A DNA stretch of 34,368 nucleotides from Fluviicola sp. (GTDB lineage: Bacteria; Bacteroidota; Bacteroidia; Flavobacteriales_D; Crocinitomicaceae), in NCBI GenBank assembly GCA_002734085.1, contig NVXV01000003.1, forward strand, positions 183,081 through 217,448, read 5' to 3'. How positions within the stretch are numbered: the first letter of the stretch is position 1; each line of letters begins with the position of its first letter. Positions 8,765-15,723 of this stretch are shown piece by piece. A program made the translations under genes and the position numbers. The notes below the pieces were generated by a model. That model saw only the letters and a list, made by a program, of their open reading frames with translations. It was not told the DNA's origin and did not search any database.

Positions 8765-8784
8765 TTTGAAAATTTTAACTCACG

Positions 8785-8792
8785 CAAAAATA
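8785..8792 (-). promoter_or_regulatory. Candidate -7 box of asnS
   Basis: Read on the minus strand this is TATTTTTG, an exact match to the Bacteroidota -7 consensus TAnnTTTG. It ends about 20 bases before the asnS ATG, giving a very short leader. No well-spaced TTG (-33) was found upstream, so this rests on the -7 match and position. Confidence 0.45.
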
Positions 8793-8854
8793 GAAAGATT
8801 CGTAAGATATGAGCCGAAGAATCAATGAAAGTTAGATGATATTAATCCTAATTT

Positions 8855-9454
8855 TTAGTATCCTCTCGAATTATCTTCTAAACGTCTCAAGGTCTTGTGT
8901 ACATGAGAAACACTACAGTTGAATTTATTTGCTAAAGTGGCAAGTTTCATGTTCTCATTTTTTCTTAGCAAAAACACCTTTTTCTTTTCTTCTTCAGTTA
9001 AAGGATCTTTTCGCCCCATAGGCTTCTTACTTCCTTTTTCACCATATTTTTTACGACGTTTCTCCCAGAGATCAGAATTATCTCTTTTTCCCAATAAAAA
9101 CCCTCTCTTAATAGACTCTGAATAGGAGGCCCAGGTCAAGTTATCTACATTATTGTTAGATAAGTCTTCATTTTTATGCATTACAACTTTCTTCAATCTA
9201 GGCTTATCATTTTCGATAAATGCCAAAGCAACACATTTGTGTGGATATACAGTTCTGCGTTTGCCTTTGTCATCTATCAAGTCTGTCATCATGAAATCAT
9301 TTTTAGGATGTTTTCTCAAGCTTTTAACTTTAGATTTCAAACGCATAGTTCTACCAGACTTGTACTGTTTCACACGTTCTCTTGACCTAATATTGCCTAA
9401 ATTCGATATTTCATAATCGCTGAACTTTGGTATGACTCTCCACACTTCTTTCAT
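8855..9454 (-). CDS. Free-standing HNH homing endonuclease-like protein (NUMOD4 + HNH + HTH)
   Basis: A 199-residue basic protein. Residues ~4-25 match the NUMOD4 DNA-binding motif (WRVIP...YEISNLGNIRS). Residues ~68-109 match an HNH_3-type nuclease core: His72 in YPHKCVALAF, His93 in VVMHKNED, and asparagines in LSNNNVDNLTW (100-107), so the catalytic positions look intact. The C-terminal part (about 148-192: LTEEEKKKVFLL, then LATLANKFNCSVSHVHKTLR) reads as a helix-turn-helix. Such layouts belong to phage or intron-derived homing endonucleases that nick or cut DNA and promote their own spread. It sits alone, 90 bases upstream of asnS and divergent from the VWA gene; no intron, intein or phage gene is visible. 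Solitary HNH genes of this kind are known mobile intruders. A role as a DNA-binding regulator of asnS cannot be excluded. Confidence 0.82.
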   Translation of the reverse strand: MKEVWRVIPKFSDYEISNLGNIRSRERVKQYKSGRTMRLKSKVKSLRKHPKNDFMMTDLIDDKGKRRTVYPHKCVALAFIENDKPRLKKVVMHKNEDLSNNNVDNLTWASYSESIKRGFLLGKRDNSDLWEKRRKKYGEKGSKKPMGRKDPLTEEEKKKVFLLRKNENMKLATLANKFNCSVSHVHKTLRRLEDNSRGY

Positions 9455-9492
9455 GTAATTAGATTTTTAGATTAACAACAAAACTTCAAAAA

Positions 9493-9528
9493 GGTTCAAT
9501 AAGGAAATAATCTAAAAACAATTGAACC
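9493..9528. promoter_or_regulatory. Inverted repeat upstream of the VWA gene
   Basis: GGTTCAAT (9493-9500) and ATTGAACC (9521-9528) form a perfect 8-bp inverted repeat with a 20-base spacer. It lies in the divergent gap between the HNH gene and the VWA gene, ending 35 bases before the VWA ATG. It might be an operator or a leader hairpin. Repeats of this size occur by chance in AT-rich DNA. Confidence 0.3.
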
Positions 9529-9563
9529 AATTAAAGAAACTATTGTACACAAGAAAAAAAGTC

Positions 9564-10694
9564 ATGAAAAAATTAGCCTTATTAATTGTAGCAATTGGAT
9601 TATTTATCAATTCTAATGTTTCTCAGAATGCAAATACTCCTCCTGATTCAAAGCGGAAAATACAACTTGCTATCTTGTTTGACACCTCAAACTCTATGGA
9701 TGGATTACTCGATCAAGCAAAGTCAAGAATTTGGAACATTGTAAATACAATTGCCAAGTTAGAATATGACAACGAACAACCACAAATTGAAATCGCACTT
9801 TACGAGTATGGAAATGATGACCTTGCACAAAAGGATGGTTTCGTAAGGCAAGTATCTTCTTTTTCAACTGACCTGGACGATATTTCCTCGTTACTCTTTG
9901 GATTAACAACCAATGGTGGTAGTGAGTTTTGTGGAACGGTCATCGAAAAATCTATAACCGACTTAAAATGGAGTCAAGACACACGGGACATGAAGCTTAT
10001 CTATATTGCTGGAAACGAACCATTCAATCAAGGGGTTAAAGATTATAAAGAGGTATGTAAATTAGCAGCGGTTCAAGACATTTTTGTTAGCACCATATAT
10101 TGTGGTGATTACCAAAAAGGTATTCAAGAGTTTTGGAAAGATGGAGCTGACTTGGGTACTGGAAAATATTTCAATATAGATAGCAATAAAAAAATCCAGT
10201 ATATCAAAACCCCTTATGACGACAGTATTCAAAAGTTAAACGAAGCATTAAACAAAACATATATAGGTTACGGAGTAAAAGGAGAACGCAAAAAAGAGCA
10301 ACAAGAAAGCGAAGATATGAATGCTGTATCTGTGGCAGAAGAAAACATGGTCGAAAGGGTAATGAGTAAATCCTCTAATGTCTATTCTAATTCTAGCTGG
10401 GATATTGTGGACTACGTTAAAGAGGATTATGATAAACTAAAGTCTATTCCTAAAAAAGACTTACCAGAAGAAATGAAATCAAATTCACTCGAAGAAAATA
10501 TTGAATTTGTGAAACAGAAAAAAAACGAACGAGAACGTATTCAGAACAACATACAAGCCTTAGCCAAAAAAAGAGGGGAATACATACAAGAACAATCCAA
10601 AACAAATGAAGTAGAAGATGACTTCGGTAAAGCTATTTCAGGATCCATACTAAAGTTTGCAAATGAAAAAAATTACACAAAAATTGGGGGATAA
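9564..10694 (+). CDS. Exported von Willebrand factor A (VWA) domain protein
   Basis: A 376-residue protein. I start it at the ATG at 9564 because a typical signal peptide begins there (MKKLALLIVAIGLF...NVSQ, cleavage near residue 21) and the frame extends upstream only to a TTG at 9522. The VWA domain starts at about residue 33: QLAILFDTSNSMDG has the MIDAS motif DTSNS at 40-44, and TTNGGSEFCG supplies a later loop. It probably binds a divalent metal and a protein partner in the periplasm or on the surface. After residue ~250 the protein becomes charged and helical (many K/E, for example KKNERERIQNNIQAL). It lacks a lipobox, membrane anchor or visible type IX sorting domain. The beta-barrel-like gene follows after 49 bases with no promoter or terminator seen between, so the two may be cotranscribed. 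Function is unknown. Confidence 0.85.
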   Translation: MKKLALLIVAIGLFINSNVSQNANTPPDSKRKIQLAILFDTSNSMDGLLDQAKSRIWNIVNTIAKLEYDNEQPQIEIALYEYGNDDLAQKDGFVRQVSSFSTDLDDISSLLFGLTTNGGSEFCGTVIEKSITDLKWSQDTRDMKLIYIAGNEPFNQGVKDYKEVCKLAAVQDIFVSTIYCGDYQKGIQEFWKDGADLGTGKYFNIDSNKKIQYIKTPYDDSIQKLNEALNKTYIGYGVKGERKKEQQESEDMNAVSVAEENMVERVMSKSSNVYSNSSWDIVDYVKEDYDKLKSIPKKDLPEEMKSNSLEENIEFVKQKKNERERIQNNIQALAKKRGEYIQEQSKTNEVEDDFGKAISGSILKFANEKNYTKIGG

Positions 10695-10743
10695 GTGATT
10701 TTTTTTGTTATATTAAAAGGACAAACAAATAAAATTTACAAAG

Positions 10744-11259
10744 ATGGACAAGGTTATAACAAATTTAATTACAGTTTTAATTTCAATTTTACTAACAACA
10801 ACTGGATTTAGTCAATCCTATAAAACAGCTATCGGTTTAAAAGGCGGAAGTATTGGAGGTCTAGCCTTTGGTGGCGGTGGTGTAAACTTAAAACATTTTA
10901 TAGGTGGTAAAAACGCGTTAGAGTTCACCGTTGGTGGTGGAGTCAATCACATTCGCGGTCAAGCACTTTACGAATGGCAAAACAACATTAACGCTGTAGA
11001 AGGCCTCAGTTGGTATATTGGTGCTGGTGGTACTGTCGGTGCTTGGGGCAGAAATCACTATCACCCTGTAAGAGATGTTTATTACGACAGAGGGTTTTAT
11101 TTAGGCGCAAATGCTGTAGGTGGAGTTGACTGGAGCATTGAACCGCTTACAAGTGTTCCGTTAGACTTCGCCATTGATATGGGGCCTTATATCGGATTAA
11201 TAAATTCAAATAAATTTGGATGGGGCGGTGCGTTTGCAGTTAGGTATATTTTGAAATAA
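10744..11259 (+). CDS. Small outer-membrane beta-barrel-like protein
   Basis: A 171-residue protein with a signal peptide (MDKVITNLITVLISILL...GFSQ, cleavage near residue 24). The mature part is Gly- and aromatic-rich with alternating strand-like segments (AIGLKGGSIGGLAFGGGG, EFTVGGGVNHI, WYIGAGGTVGAWG, FAIDMGPYIGLI) and ends GAFAVRYILK, a barrel-like terminal strand. This fits a small outer-membrane barrel of about eight strands, of the loosely defined OmpA/opacity-like type common in Bacteroidota. No catalytic motif is visible. It lies 49 bases after the VWA gene and is followed within 30 bases by a strong terminator, so it closes that transcription unit. Function unknown. Confidence 0.75.
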   Translation: MDKVITNLITVLISILLTTTGFSQSYKTAIGLKGGSIGGLAFGGGGVNLKHFIGGKNALEFTVGGGVNHIRGQALYEWQNNINAVEGLSWYIGAGGTVGAWGRNHYHPVRDVYYDRGFYLGANAVGGVDWSIEPLTSVPLDFAIDMGPYIGLINSNKFGWGGAFAVRYILK

Positions 11260-11286
11260 TCGAACTTAGACAAGTAATAATAAAAC

Positions 11287-11318
11287 AAAAAGGCGCTAGG
11301 TGAACATAGCGCCTTTTT
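11287..11318. terminator. Bidirectional intrinsic terminator
   Basis: AAAAAGGCGCTA (11287-11298) and TAGCGCCTTTTT (11307-11318) form a perfect 12-bp stem with an 8-base loop GGTGAACA. A-tract and T-tract flank the GC core, so it can stop transcription from both the barrel gene (plus) and pyk (minus), whose stop codons lie just outside it. Confidence 0.9.
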
Positions 11319-11326
11319 GTTTTAAG

Positions 11327-12754
11327 CTATTCCACATAACTTAATTTCAACATATTTGATTTACCCTGAGATTCTATAGGCATCGAAGCGATGTTTATCA
11401 CTAAATCGCCTTCTTTCAAAAATCCTTGCTTCTTCAGTAAATACTTAATATCTGCAATCGTATGATCCGTACTTACCATTTTATCATAATAAATTCCTCT
11501 CACACCCCAAATTAGATTTAACTGAGTAAGAATTTCTCGATTACTCGTAAAAACAAAAATCGGTGCTTTTGGTCGCTGAGAAGCAATTTTGTATGCTGTA
11601 TAACCAGAAAAAGACATCGTAACGATAGCATTCGCCTCAACACGCTGACCAAGTCTAGTTGCATTAAAACAAATTGAATCAGAAATAAATCTTTCTTGAT
11701 TTTTCTCTGGTAATTCTTCCTTATGGTAAATCAACTCTGACTCCTCTATTTTAGAAACAATTTTACTCATTGCCTGAATCACGCGAACTGGAAATTTTCC
11801 TACTGAAGTTTCTCCAGAAAGCATTACTGCATCAGCACCATCTAAAACTGCATTGGCAACGTCATTTACTTCTGCCCTGGTTGGTGTGAAGTTTTCAATC
11901 ATGCTCTCCATCATCTGTGTTGCCACAATAATAGGTTTTGCATGTAAATAGCATTTCTTAATTAGCATTTTCTGAACCAAAGGGACATCTTCCATCGGGA
12001 TTTCAACACCTAAATCACCACGAGCTACCATAAGTGCATCTGATTGACGAATAATCTCATCAATATCTTCAATTGCTTCAGGTTTTTCAATTTTTGCAAC
12101 AACCTTTGCTTTCCGTTTGTGTTTTTTGATAATGTGTTTCAGCTCAATAATATCTCGAGCCGATCGAACAAACGAAAGTCCGATCCAATCAACATCTTGT
12201 TCAAGTGCAAATTCTAAATCCTCTCTATCTTTTTCTGTCAAGGAAGGCAATGAAATCTCTGTGTTTGGAAGGTTTACTCCTTTGTTTGAAGAAAGAATCC
12301 CTCCATGGTTAACCACTGCTTTAATCGAATCTTTTCCATTTGTACTTAAAACCTCAAGCTCCAATTTACCATCATCTAGTCGAATTTTCTCTCCTTTCTT
12401 TACATCTTCAGGTAATTGTTCATAATTGATTGCAAATTTCTCGGATGTTCCCTCAAGATCTTCGTCTGTAACAATTTCAACTTTTTCACCAGAAATTAAA
12501 TCAACACCATTATCTTTCATTTTACGAGTCCTGATTTTTGGACCTTGTAAATCGGCAAGAAGTGCTACATTCAAGCCCGTTTCATCATTTAGCTTACGAA
12601 TAGTTTCAATAACCTTTTTATGATCTTCATAACTTCCGTGAGAAAAATTCAATCGCGCAACGTTCATTCCTTCATTCATCATCGCCAAGAGCGTTTCTTT
12701 GTCAGATGAAGCAGGTCCTAATGTTGCAACTATTTTTGTTCTTTTCATATTCAT
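11327..12754 (-). CDS. pyk: Pyruvate kinase
   Basis: A 475-residue enzyme that transfers phosphate from phosphoenolpyruvate to ADP in the last step of glycolysis. Seen in order: TKIVATLGPAS near the start, NFSHG (36-40), the B-domain lid (about 75-170), VAKIEKPEA with catalytic Lys221 and metal ligand Glu223, ARGDLGVEIP at about 244-253, and the signature TQMMESMIENFTPTRAEV. A regulatory C domain closes the protein. The ATG at 12752-12754 directly abuts the stop codon of the upstream gene; the alternative is the second Met (MKRTKI, at 12748). Expression is therefore probably driven from the promoter in front of the IPExxxVDY gene. Transcription ends in the strong hairpin shared with the convergent barrel gene. 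Confidence 0.97.
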   Translation of the reverse strand: MNMKRTKIVATLGPASSDKETLLAMMNEGMNVARLNFSHGSYEDHKKVIETIRKLNDETGLNVALLADLQGPKIRTRKMKDNGVDLISGEKVEIVTDEDLEGTSEKFAINYEQLPEDVKKGEKIRLDDGKLELEVLSTNGKDSIKAVVNHGGILSSNKGVNLPNTEISLPSLTEKDREDLEFALEQDVDWIGLSFVRSARDIIELKHIIKKHKRKAKVVAKIEKPEAIEDIDEIIRQSDALMVARGDLGVEIPMEDVPLVQKMLIKKCYLHAKPIIVATQMMESMIENFTPTRAEVNDVANAVLDGADAVMLSGETSVGKFPVRVIQAMSKIVSKIEESELIYHKEELPEKNQERFISDSICFNATRLGQRVEANAIVTMSFSGYTAYKIASQRPKAPIFVFTSNREILTQLNLIWGVRGIYYDKMVSTDHTIADIKYLLKKQGFLKEGDLVINIASMPIESQGKSNMLKLSYVE

Positions 12755-13174
12755 TTAAAAAATTAATTTATTGCTCGACTTCAAGTCATGCGGATCAAAA
12801 ATAAACGCGGTTAAAATACTTGAAATCTCTTTCATGCGTGTTAAGAAATCATCAATTTCAACAATTCCTGACTCTTGTATTACTAAAAAATAATCAATCT
12901 GGGCTTTCTCTGGTATTAGGTACTGGCTATTATTTTTGTTTTTAATCAAAAAATAATTGGCCATATTTTCCTCATCAATCCACTCATAAAAAGAATGTGA
13001 AGAAATAATTTCTCCTTTTTTACCCGAAACCATGTATGGCTCATCAGATTTTCTAAGTTCTAATTCTAAATATTCGTTCAACGCCCAACACAATCTATAA
13101 TCACTGTGGTGACTGCATAATCCGATCAAATCAAAATCAAAGTCATCCTCTAACTTTAATGTGTGTTTTGCCAT
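12755..13174 (-). CDS. IPExxxVDY family protein
   Basis: A 139-residue protein of a Bacteroidota-restricted family named for its motif, here IPEKAQIDYFLVI, with Ile in place of Val. Early features are LKLEDDFDFDLIGLCS and YRLCWALNEYLELELR. It has no signal peptide or membrane segment, so it is presumably cytosolic. Family function is unknown to me. The family commonly sits just before pyruvate kinase, and here the pyk start follows its stop with zero spacing, which implies cotranscription and perhaps coupled translation. In other flavobacteria I recall rnc and fabF upstream of this pair; here recJ lies upstream in the opposite direction instead. Confidence 0.88.
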   Translation of the reverse strand: MAKHTLKLEDDFDFDLIGLCSHHSDYRLCWALNEYLELELRKSDEPYMVSGKKGEIISSHSFYEWIDEENMANYFLIKNKNNSQYLIPEKAQIDYFLVIQESGIVEIDDFLTRMKEISSILTAFIFDPHDLKSSNKLIF

Positions 13175-13200
13175 AGAATTAATTTATCTTAACACCACAT

Positions 13201-13229
13201 CAAAGGTAACTAAAATAAATGTTCAACAA
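13201..13229 (-). promoter_or_regulatory. Candidate promoter of the IPExxxVDY-pyk operon
   Basis: On the minus strand, TTG at 13227-13229 is followed after 18 bases by TACCTTTG (13208-13201), matching the Bacteroidota -33 TTG and -7 TAnnTTTG elements. The -7 box ends 26 bases before the ATG of the IPExxxVDY gene. Confidence 0.6.
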
Positions 13230-13251
13230 TAAAGTGTATTCAATAATAAGA

Positions 13252-13280
13252 TTGTTAAAAACATATTGTGATTACTTTTG
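13252..13280 (+). promoter_or_regulatory. Candidate promoter of recJ
   Basis: TTG at 13252-13254, an 18-base spacer and TACTTTTG at 13273-13280 match the Bacteroidota promoter pattern. The recJ ATG is 110 bases downstream, so the transcript would begin with a long leader containing or abutting the 26-bp palindrome at 13286-13311. Confidence 0.5.
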
Positions 13281-13285
13281 AGTTG

Positions 13286-13311
13286 TTTCTTGATTTTATA
13301 AAATCAAGAAA
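13286..13311. promoter_or_regulatory. Perfect 26-bp palindrome in the recJ leader
   Basis: TTTCTTGATTTTA (13286-13298) is followed at once by its exact reverse complement (13299-13311). There is no loop, so a dimeric protein binding site fits better than a classical terminator, although a hairpin is possible. It begins five bases after the candidate recJ -7 box, over the expected transcription start, where a bound repressor would block initiation. It is about 110 bases from the start of the divergent gene. Confidence 0.6.
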
Positions 13312-13390
13312 ATAATTTCGGAAAATAGTTGTATTCACCCCATATTTTTACTTATCTTCAATCATCCTAACCAAAATAATACCTTGAAGA

Positions 13391-15136
13391 ATGCAAAAGA
13401 AATGGCTTGTAAAAGACGCACCTGATGAAGCTTTAGTGCGCAAATTAAAGAAAGAATTAAACGTTTCAGAGATCGTAGCGTACATGCTGATCCAACGTGG
13501 AATCACAGCCTTTGACGATGCTAAAAACTTTTTTAGAGGGACGCTGGATAAATTACATGATCCTTTTCTTATGCAAGATATGCACAAAGCCGTTGAACGA
13601 CTTGAAAAGGCAATATCCAACGAAGAAAAAATCCTTGTTTACGGCGATTACGATGTGGACGGAACAACTTCTGTTGCCCTAGTCTACAGTTACCTAGCCA
13701 ATCATACAGAATACATCGAATACTACATTCCCGATCGTTATGAAGAAGGGTATGGATTAAGTGAAAAAGGAGTAAAGTACGCAAGTGATTCAAGATGTAA
13801 ATTATTAATCACCTTGGACTGTGGAATTAAAGCCAATGACAAAGTAGATTTAGCAAATAAATTAGGCTTAGATGTAATTATATGTGATCACCATACGCCT
13901 GGAGAAAATCTTCCCGAATGTATCGTTTTAGATCCAAAAAGAGAAGATTGTCAATACCCATATAAAGAACTTTCCGGTTGCGGCGTAGGTTATAAATTAC
14001 TATCAGCATTTGTTGCTAAAAACAACTTTGATACCGATATGCTTAACGCTAATTTAGACCTGCTCGCAATTAGTATTGGCGCTGACATTGTTCCAATAAC
14101 TGGAGAAAATCGACTTTTATGCCAGCATGGTCTTGAACGTCTAAATAAAAACACAAGAATAGGCATCGAAAAAATGCTGAATTATGCTAAAAAAGAAAAA
14201 CCGCTGACTCTAACGAATGTTGTTTTCATTATAGCTCCTAGAATCAATGCTGCTGGAAGAATGGGAGATGCAAAAAACGCTGTAAAACTATTAGTTTCTG
14301 AGGATGAAGGAGAGGTTAGAACAATCGCAAAAGCAATACATGAAGACAATGAAGAGCGAAGAAATATTGATCAAACTATCACCCAGGAAGCATTGAGTCT
14401 CTTGGAAAAAGATTCGTCATTCGATGAGAAATGCACCAATGTTATTTACAAAACAGGCTGGCACAAGGGAGTTATTGGAATTGTAGCCTCACGGATTATC
14501 GAAACACATTATCGGCCAACCGTTATTCTTACCCAAACCAAAGAGGGTGAAAATTGGACAGGTTCTGTGAGAAGTATAAAAGGTGTAAATGTCTATGATA
14601 TTCTCGAAAATTGTACTGATGTTATTGAGCAATTTGGAGGGCATTACTATGCTGCAGGATTAACTGTCGCACCTAAGAACATTGAACAGTTCGCTACAAG
14701 GTTTAATGAAGAGGTTGAAAAAATACTTCAGCCGGAGACCTTAATTCCCGAACAGATATTGGAACGTGAAATAACTTTTGATGCTATATTTAACAAAGGA
14801 GAGTCAGTTCATGAAGTTCCTCGTTTAAAGAGGATCTTAAAACAATTTGAGCCTCATGGCCCTGGCAATATGAAGCCCGTTTTTTTAGCAAAAAATGTAT
14901 ACGCAAGAGATGCCAAACTTTTAAAAGGTGAGCACCTAAAGATGAAAGTTTATCAGCCTCACCACAAATTGCCAATAGATGCAATCATGTTTTCGAATCC
15001 CTCTGCTTTTAAAGTTGTAACGGAGTCACCATTTGACATGGTTTTTACATTGGAAGAAAACACATTCAGAGGAAGAAGCACACTCCAATTGAACGTAAAA
15101 GATTTAAGGCCTAGCCTGATACTAACAGACAACTAA
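13391..15136 (+). CDS. recJ: Single-stranded-DNA-specific 5'-3' exonuclease RecJ
   Basis: A 581-residue DHH-superfamily nuclease that resects 5' ends in recombinational and mismatch repair. The N-terminal DHH domain has the metal-binding motif GDYDVDG (85-91), TLDCGI (141-146) and the name-giving DHH (166-168 in ICDHHTP). GCGVGYKL and IGADIVP follow. The DHHA1 domain is marked by GWHKGVIGIVASRI, a SVRS string and GGHYYAAG; a C-terminal OB-like domain follows (FEPHGPGNMKPVF). Length is close to the usual bacterial value. Start is ATG at 13391, after a 216-base divergent spacer. Its stop codon overlaps that of the convergent small lipoprotein gene (15133-15136). Confidence 0.97.
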   Translation: MQKKWLVKDAPDEALVRKLKKELNVSEIVAYMLIQRGITAFDDAKNFFRGTLDKLHDPFLMQDMHKAVERLEKAISNEEKILVYGDYDVDGTTSVALVYSYLANHTEYIEYYIPDRYEEGYGLSEKGVKYASDSRCKLLITLDCGIKANDKVDLANKLGLDVIICDHHTPGENLPECIVLDPKREDCQYPYKELSGCGVGYKLLSAFVAKNNFDTDMLNANLDLLAISIGADIVPITGENRLLCQHGLERLNKNTRIGIEKMLNYAKKEKPLTLTNVVFIIAPRINAAGRMGDAKNAVKLLVSEDEGEVRTIAKAIHEDNEERRNIDQTITQEALSLLEKDSSFDEKCTNVIYKTGWHKGVIGIVASRIIETHYRPTVILTQTKEGENWTGSVRSIKGVNVYDILENCTDVIEQFGGHYYAAGLTVAPKNIEQFATRFNEEVEKILQPETLIPEQILEREITFDAIFNKGESVHEVPRLKRILKQFEPHGPGNMKPVFLAKNVYARDAKLLKGEHLKMKVYQPHHKLPIDAIMFSNPSAFKVVTESPFDMVFTLEENTFRGRSTLQLNVKDLRPSLILTDN

Positions 15137-15396
15137 TCTACTTGAATTGTGAGGTTCTCACATTTGGAAGCTGCTTTTTGTAGTTCAGCAGCCGACATAT
15201 TTTTAAATGGTTCGCAAACAGCATCTCTTTGTTCAATGGCACGTTCAAGACTGTCTTTACCCGCCTCTGAGTATTTTCGGTCAAAGAAAGATGCCGAAAT
15301 TTCATTCACTTCTTCCCCTGCTTCAACGCAGTCACAAACACTGTTTTGACATGAAAAAAGAGTTGTTACGGCTATTATGAAAATAATAAACTTCAT
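15133..15396 (-). CDS. Small lipoprotein, function unknown
   Basis: An 87-residue protein with a short hydrophobic leader and lipobox TLFSC (Cys16), so the mature part of about 70 residues is predicted to be lipidated in the envelope. The mature part contains four further cysteines, including a CDC close to the anchor, which could form disulfides or bind metal. The rest is acidic and helical (EAGEEVNEISASFF...LERAIEQRDAV). I recognise no family. It follows gatC in the same direction, which suggests one operon plsC-gatC-lipoprotein. Its TAG overlaps the recJ TAA on the other strand in the four bases CTAA, leaving no room for a terminator between the two genes. Confidence 0.75.
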   Translation of the reverse strand: MKFIIFIIAVTTLFSCQNSVCDCVEAGEEVNEISASFFDRKYSEAGKDSLERAIEQRDAVCEPFKNMSAAELQKAASKCENLTIQVD

Positions 15397-15403
15397 ATCT
15401 TTT

Positions 15404-15700
15404 TTAAAGCTTTTTATCTAGCACCTTAGGTATTCTAAAATAATCTGAATCTTTTTTAGGAGCATTTTTTAGCGCCTCTTCATGAGAAATAGTATCATGT
15501 GGTACATCTTCCCGTAGTACATTCACTTCATCTGACATAAAAATAAGTGGTTCAACATTGTCTGTATCTAATTCACTCAACTTATTCATAAAGTCTGTAA
15601 TGTTTTTCATATCAGATTTTATAGCAACTTTTTCTTCTCCTTCAAATGAAAGTCTCGAGAGATGAGCAATGTGATCTATTAATTCGTCGTTTATTTCCAT
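15404..15700 (-). CDS. gatC: Asp/Glu-tRNA amidotransferase subunit C
   Basis: A 98-residue subunit of the GatCAB complex, which amidates Glu-tRNA(Gln), or Asp-tRNA(Asn) in organisms lacking AsnRS. The family pattern is clear: DELIDHIAHLSRLSF near the start, a central DMKNITDFMNKLSELDTDNV, then EPLIF and a C-terminal DSDYFRIPKVL. I start at the ATG at 15698-15700; the frame extends one codon further to a TTG. gatA and gatB are not in the window. It lies 23 bases behind plsC and ahead of the small lipoprotein gene. Since asnS is also present, Gln-tRNA formation is the likelier role. Confidence 0.93.
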   Translation of the reverse strand: MEINDELIDHIAHLSRLSFEGEEKVAIKSDMKNITDFMNKLSELDTDNVEPLIFMSDEVNVLREDVPHDTISHEEALKNAPKKDSDYFRIPKVLDKKL

Positions 15701-15723
15701 CAAATAAAATTATTGATGCAAAT

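Noticed and set aside
9522-9563. Longer N-terminus for the VWA protein from a TTG codon
   Set aside because: The signal peptide begins at the ATG at 9564, and the extra 14 residues are lysine-rich and would precede it.
12117-12623. Ser-rich plus-strand frames opposite pyk
   Set aside because: Serine-rich translation is typical of the antisense of an AT-rich gene; pyk motifs on the other strand are unambiguous.
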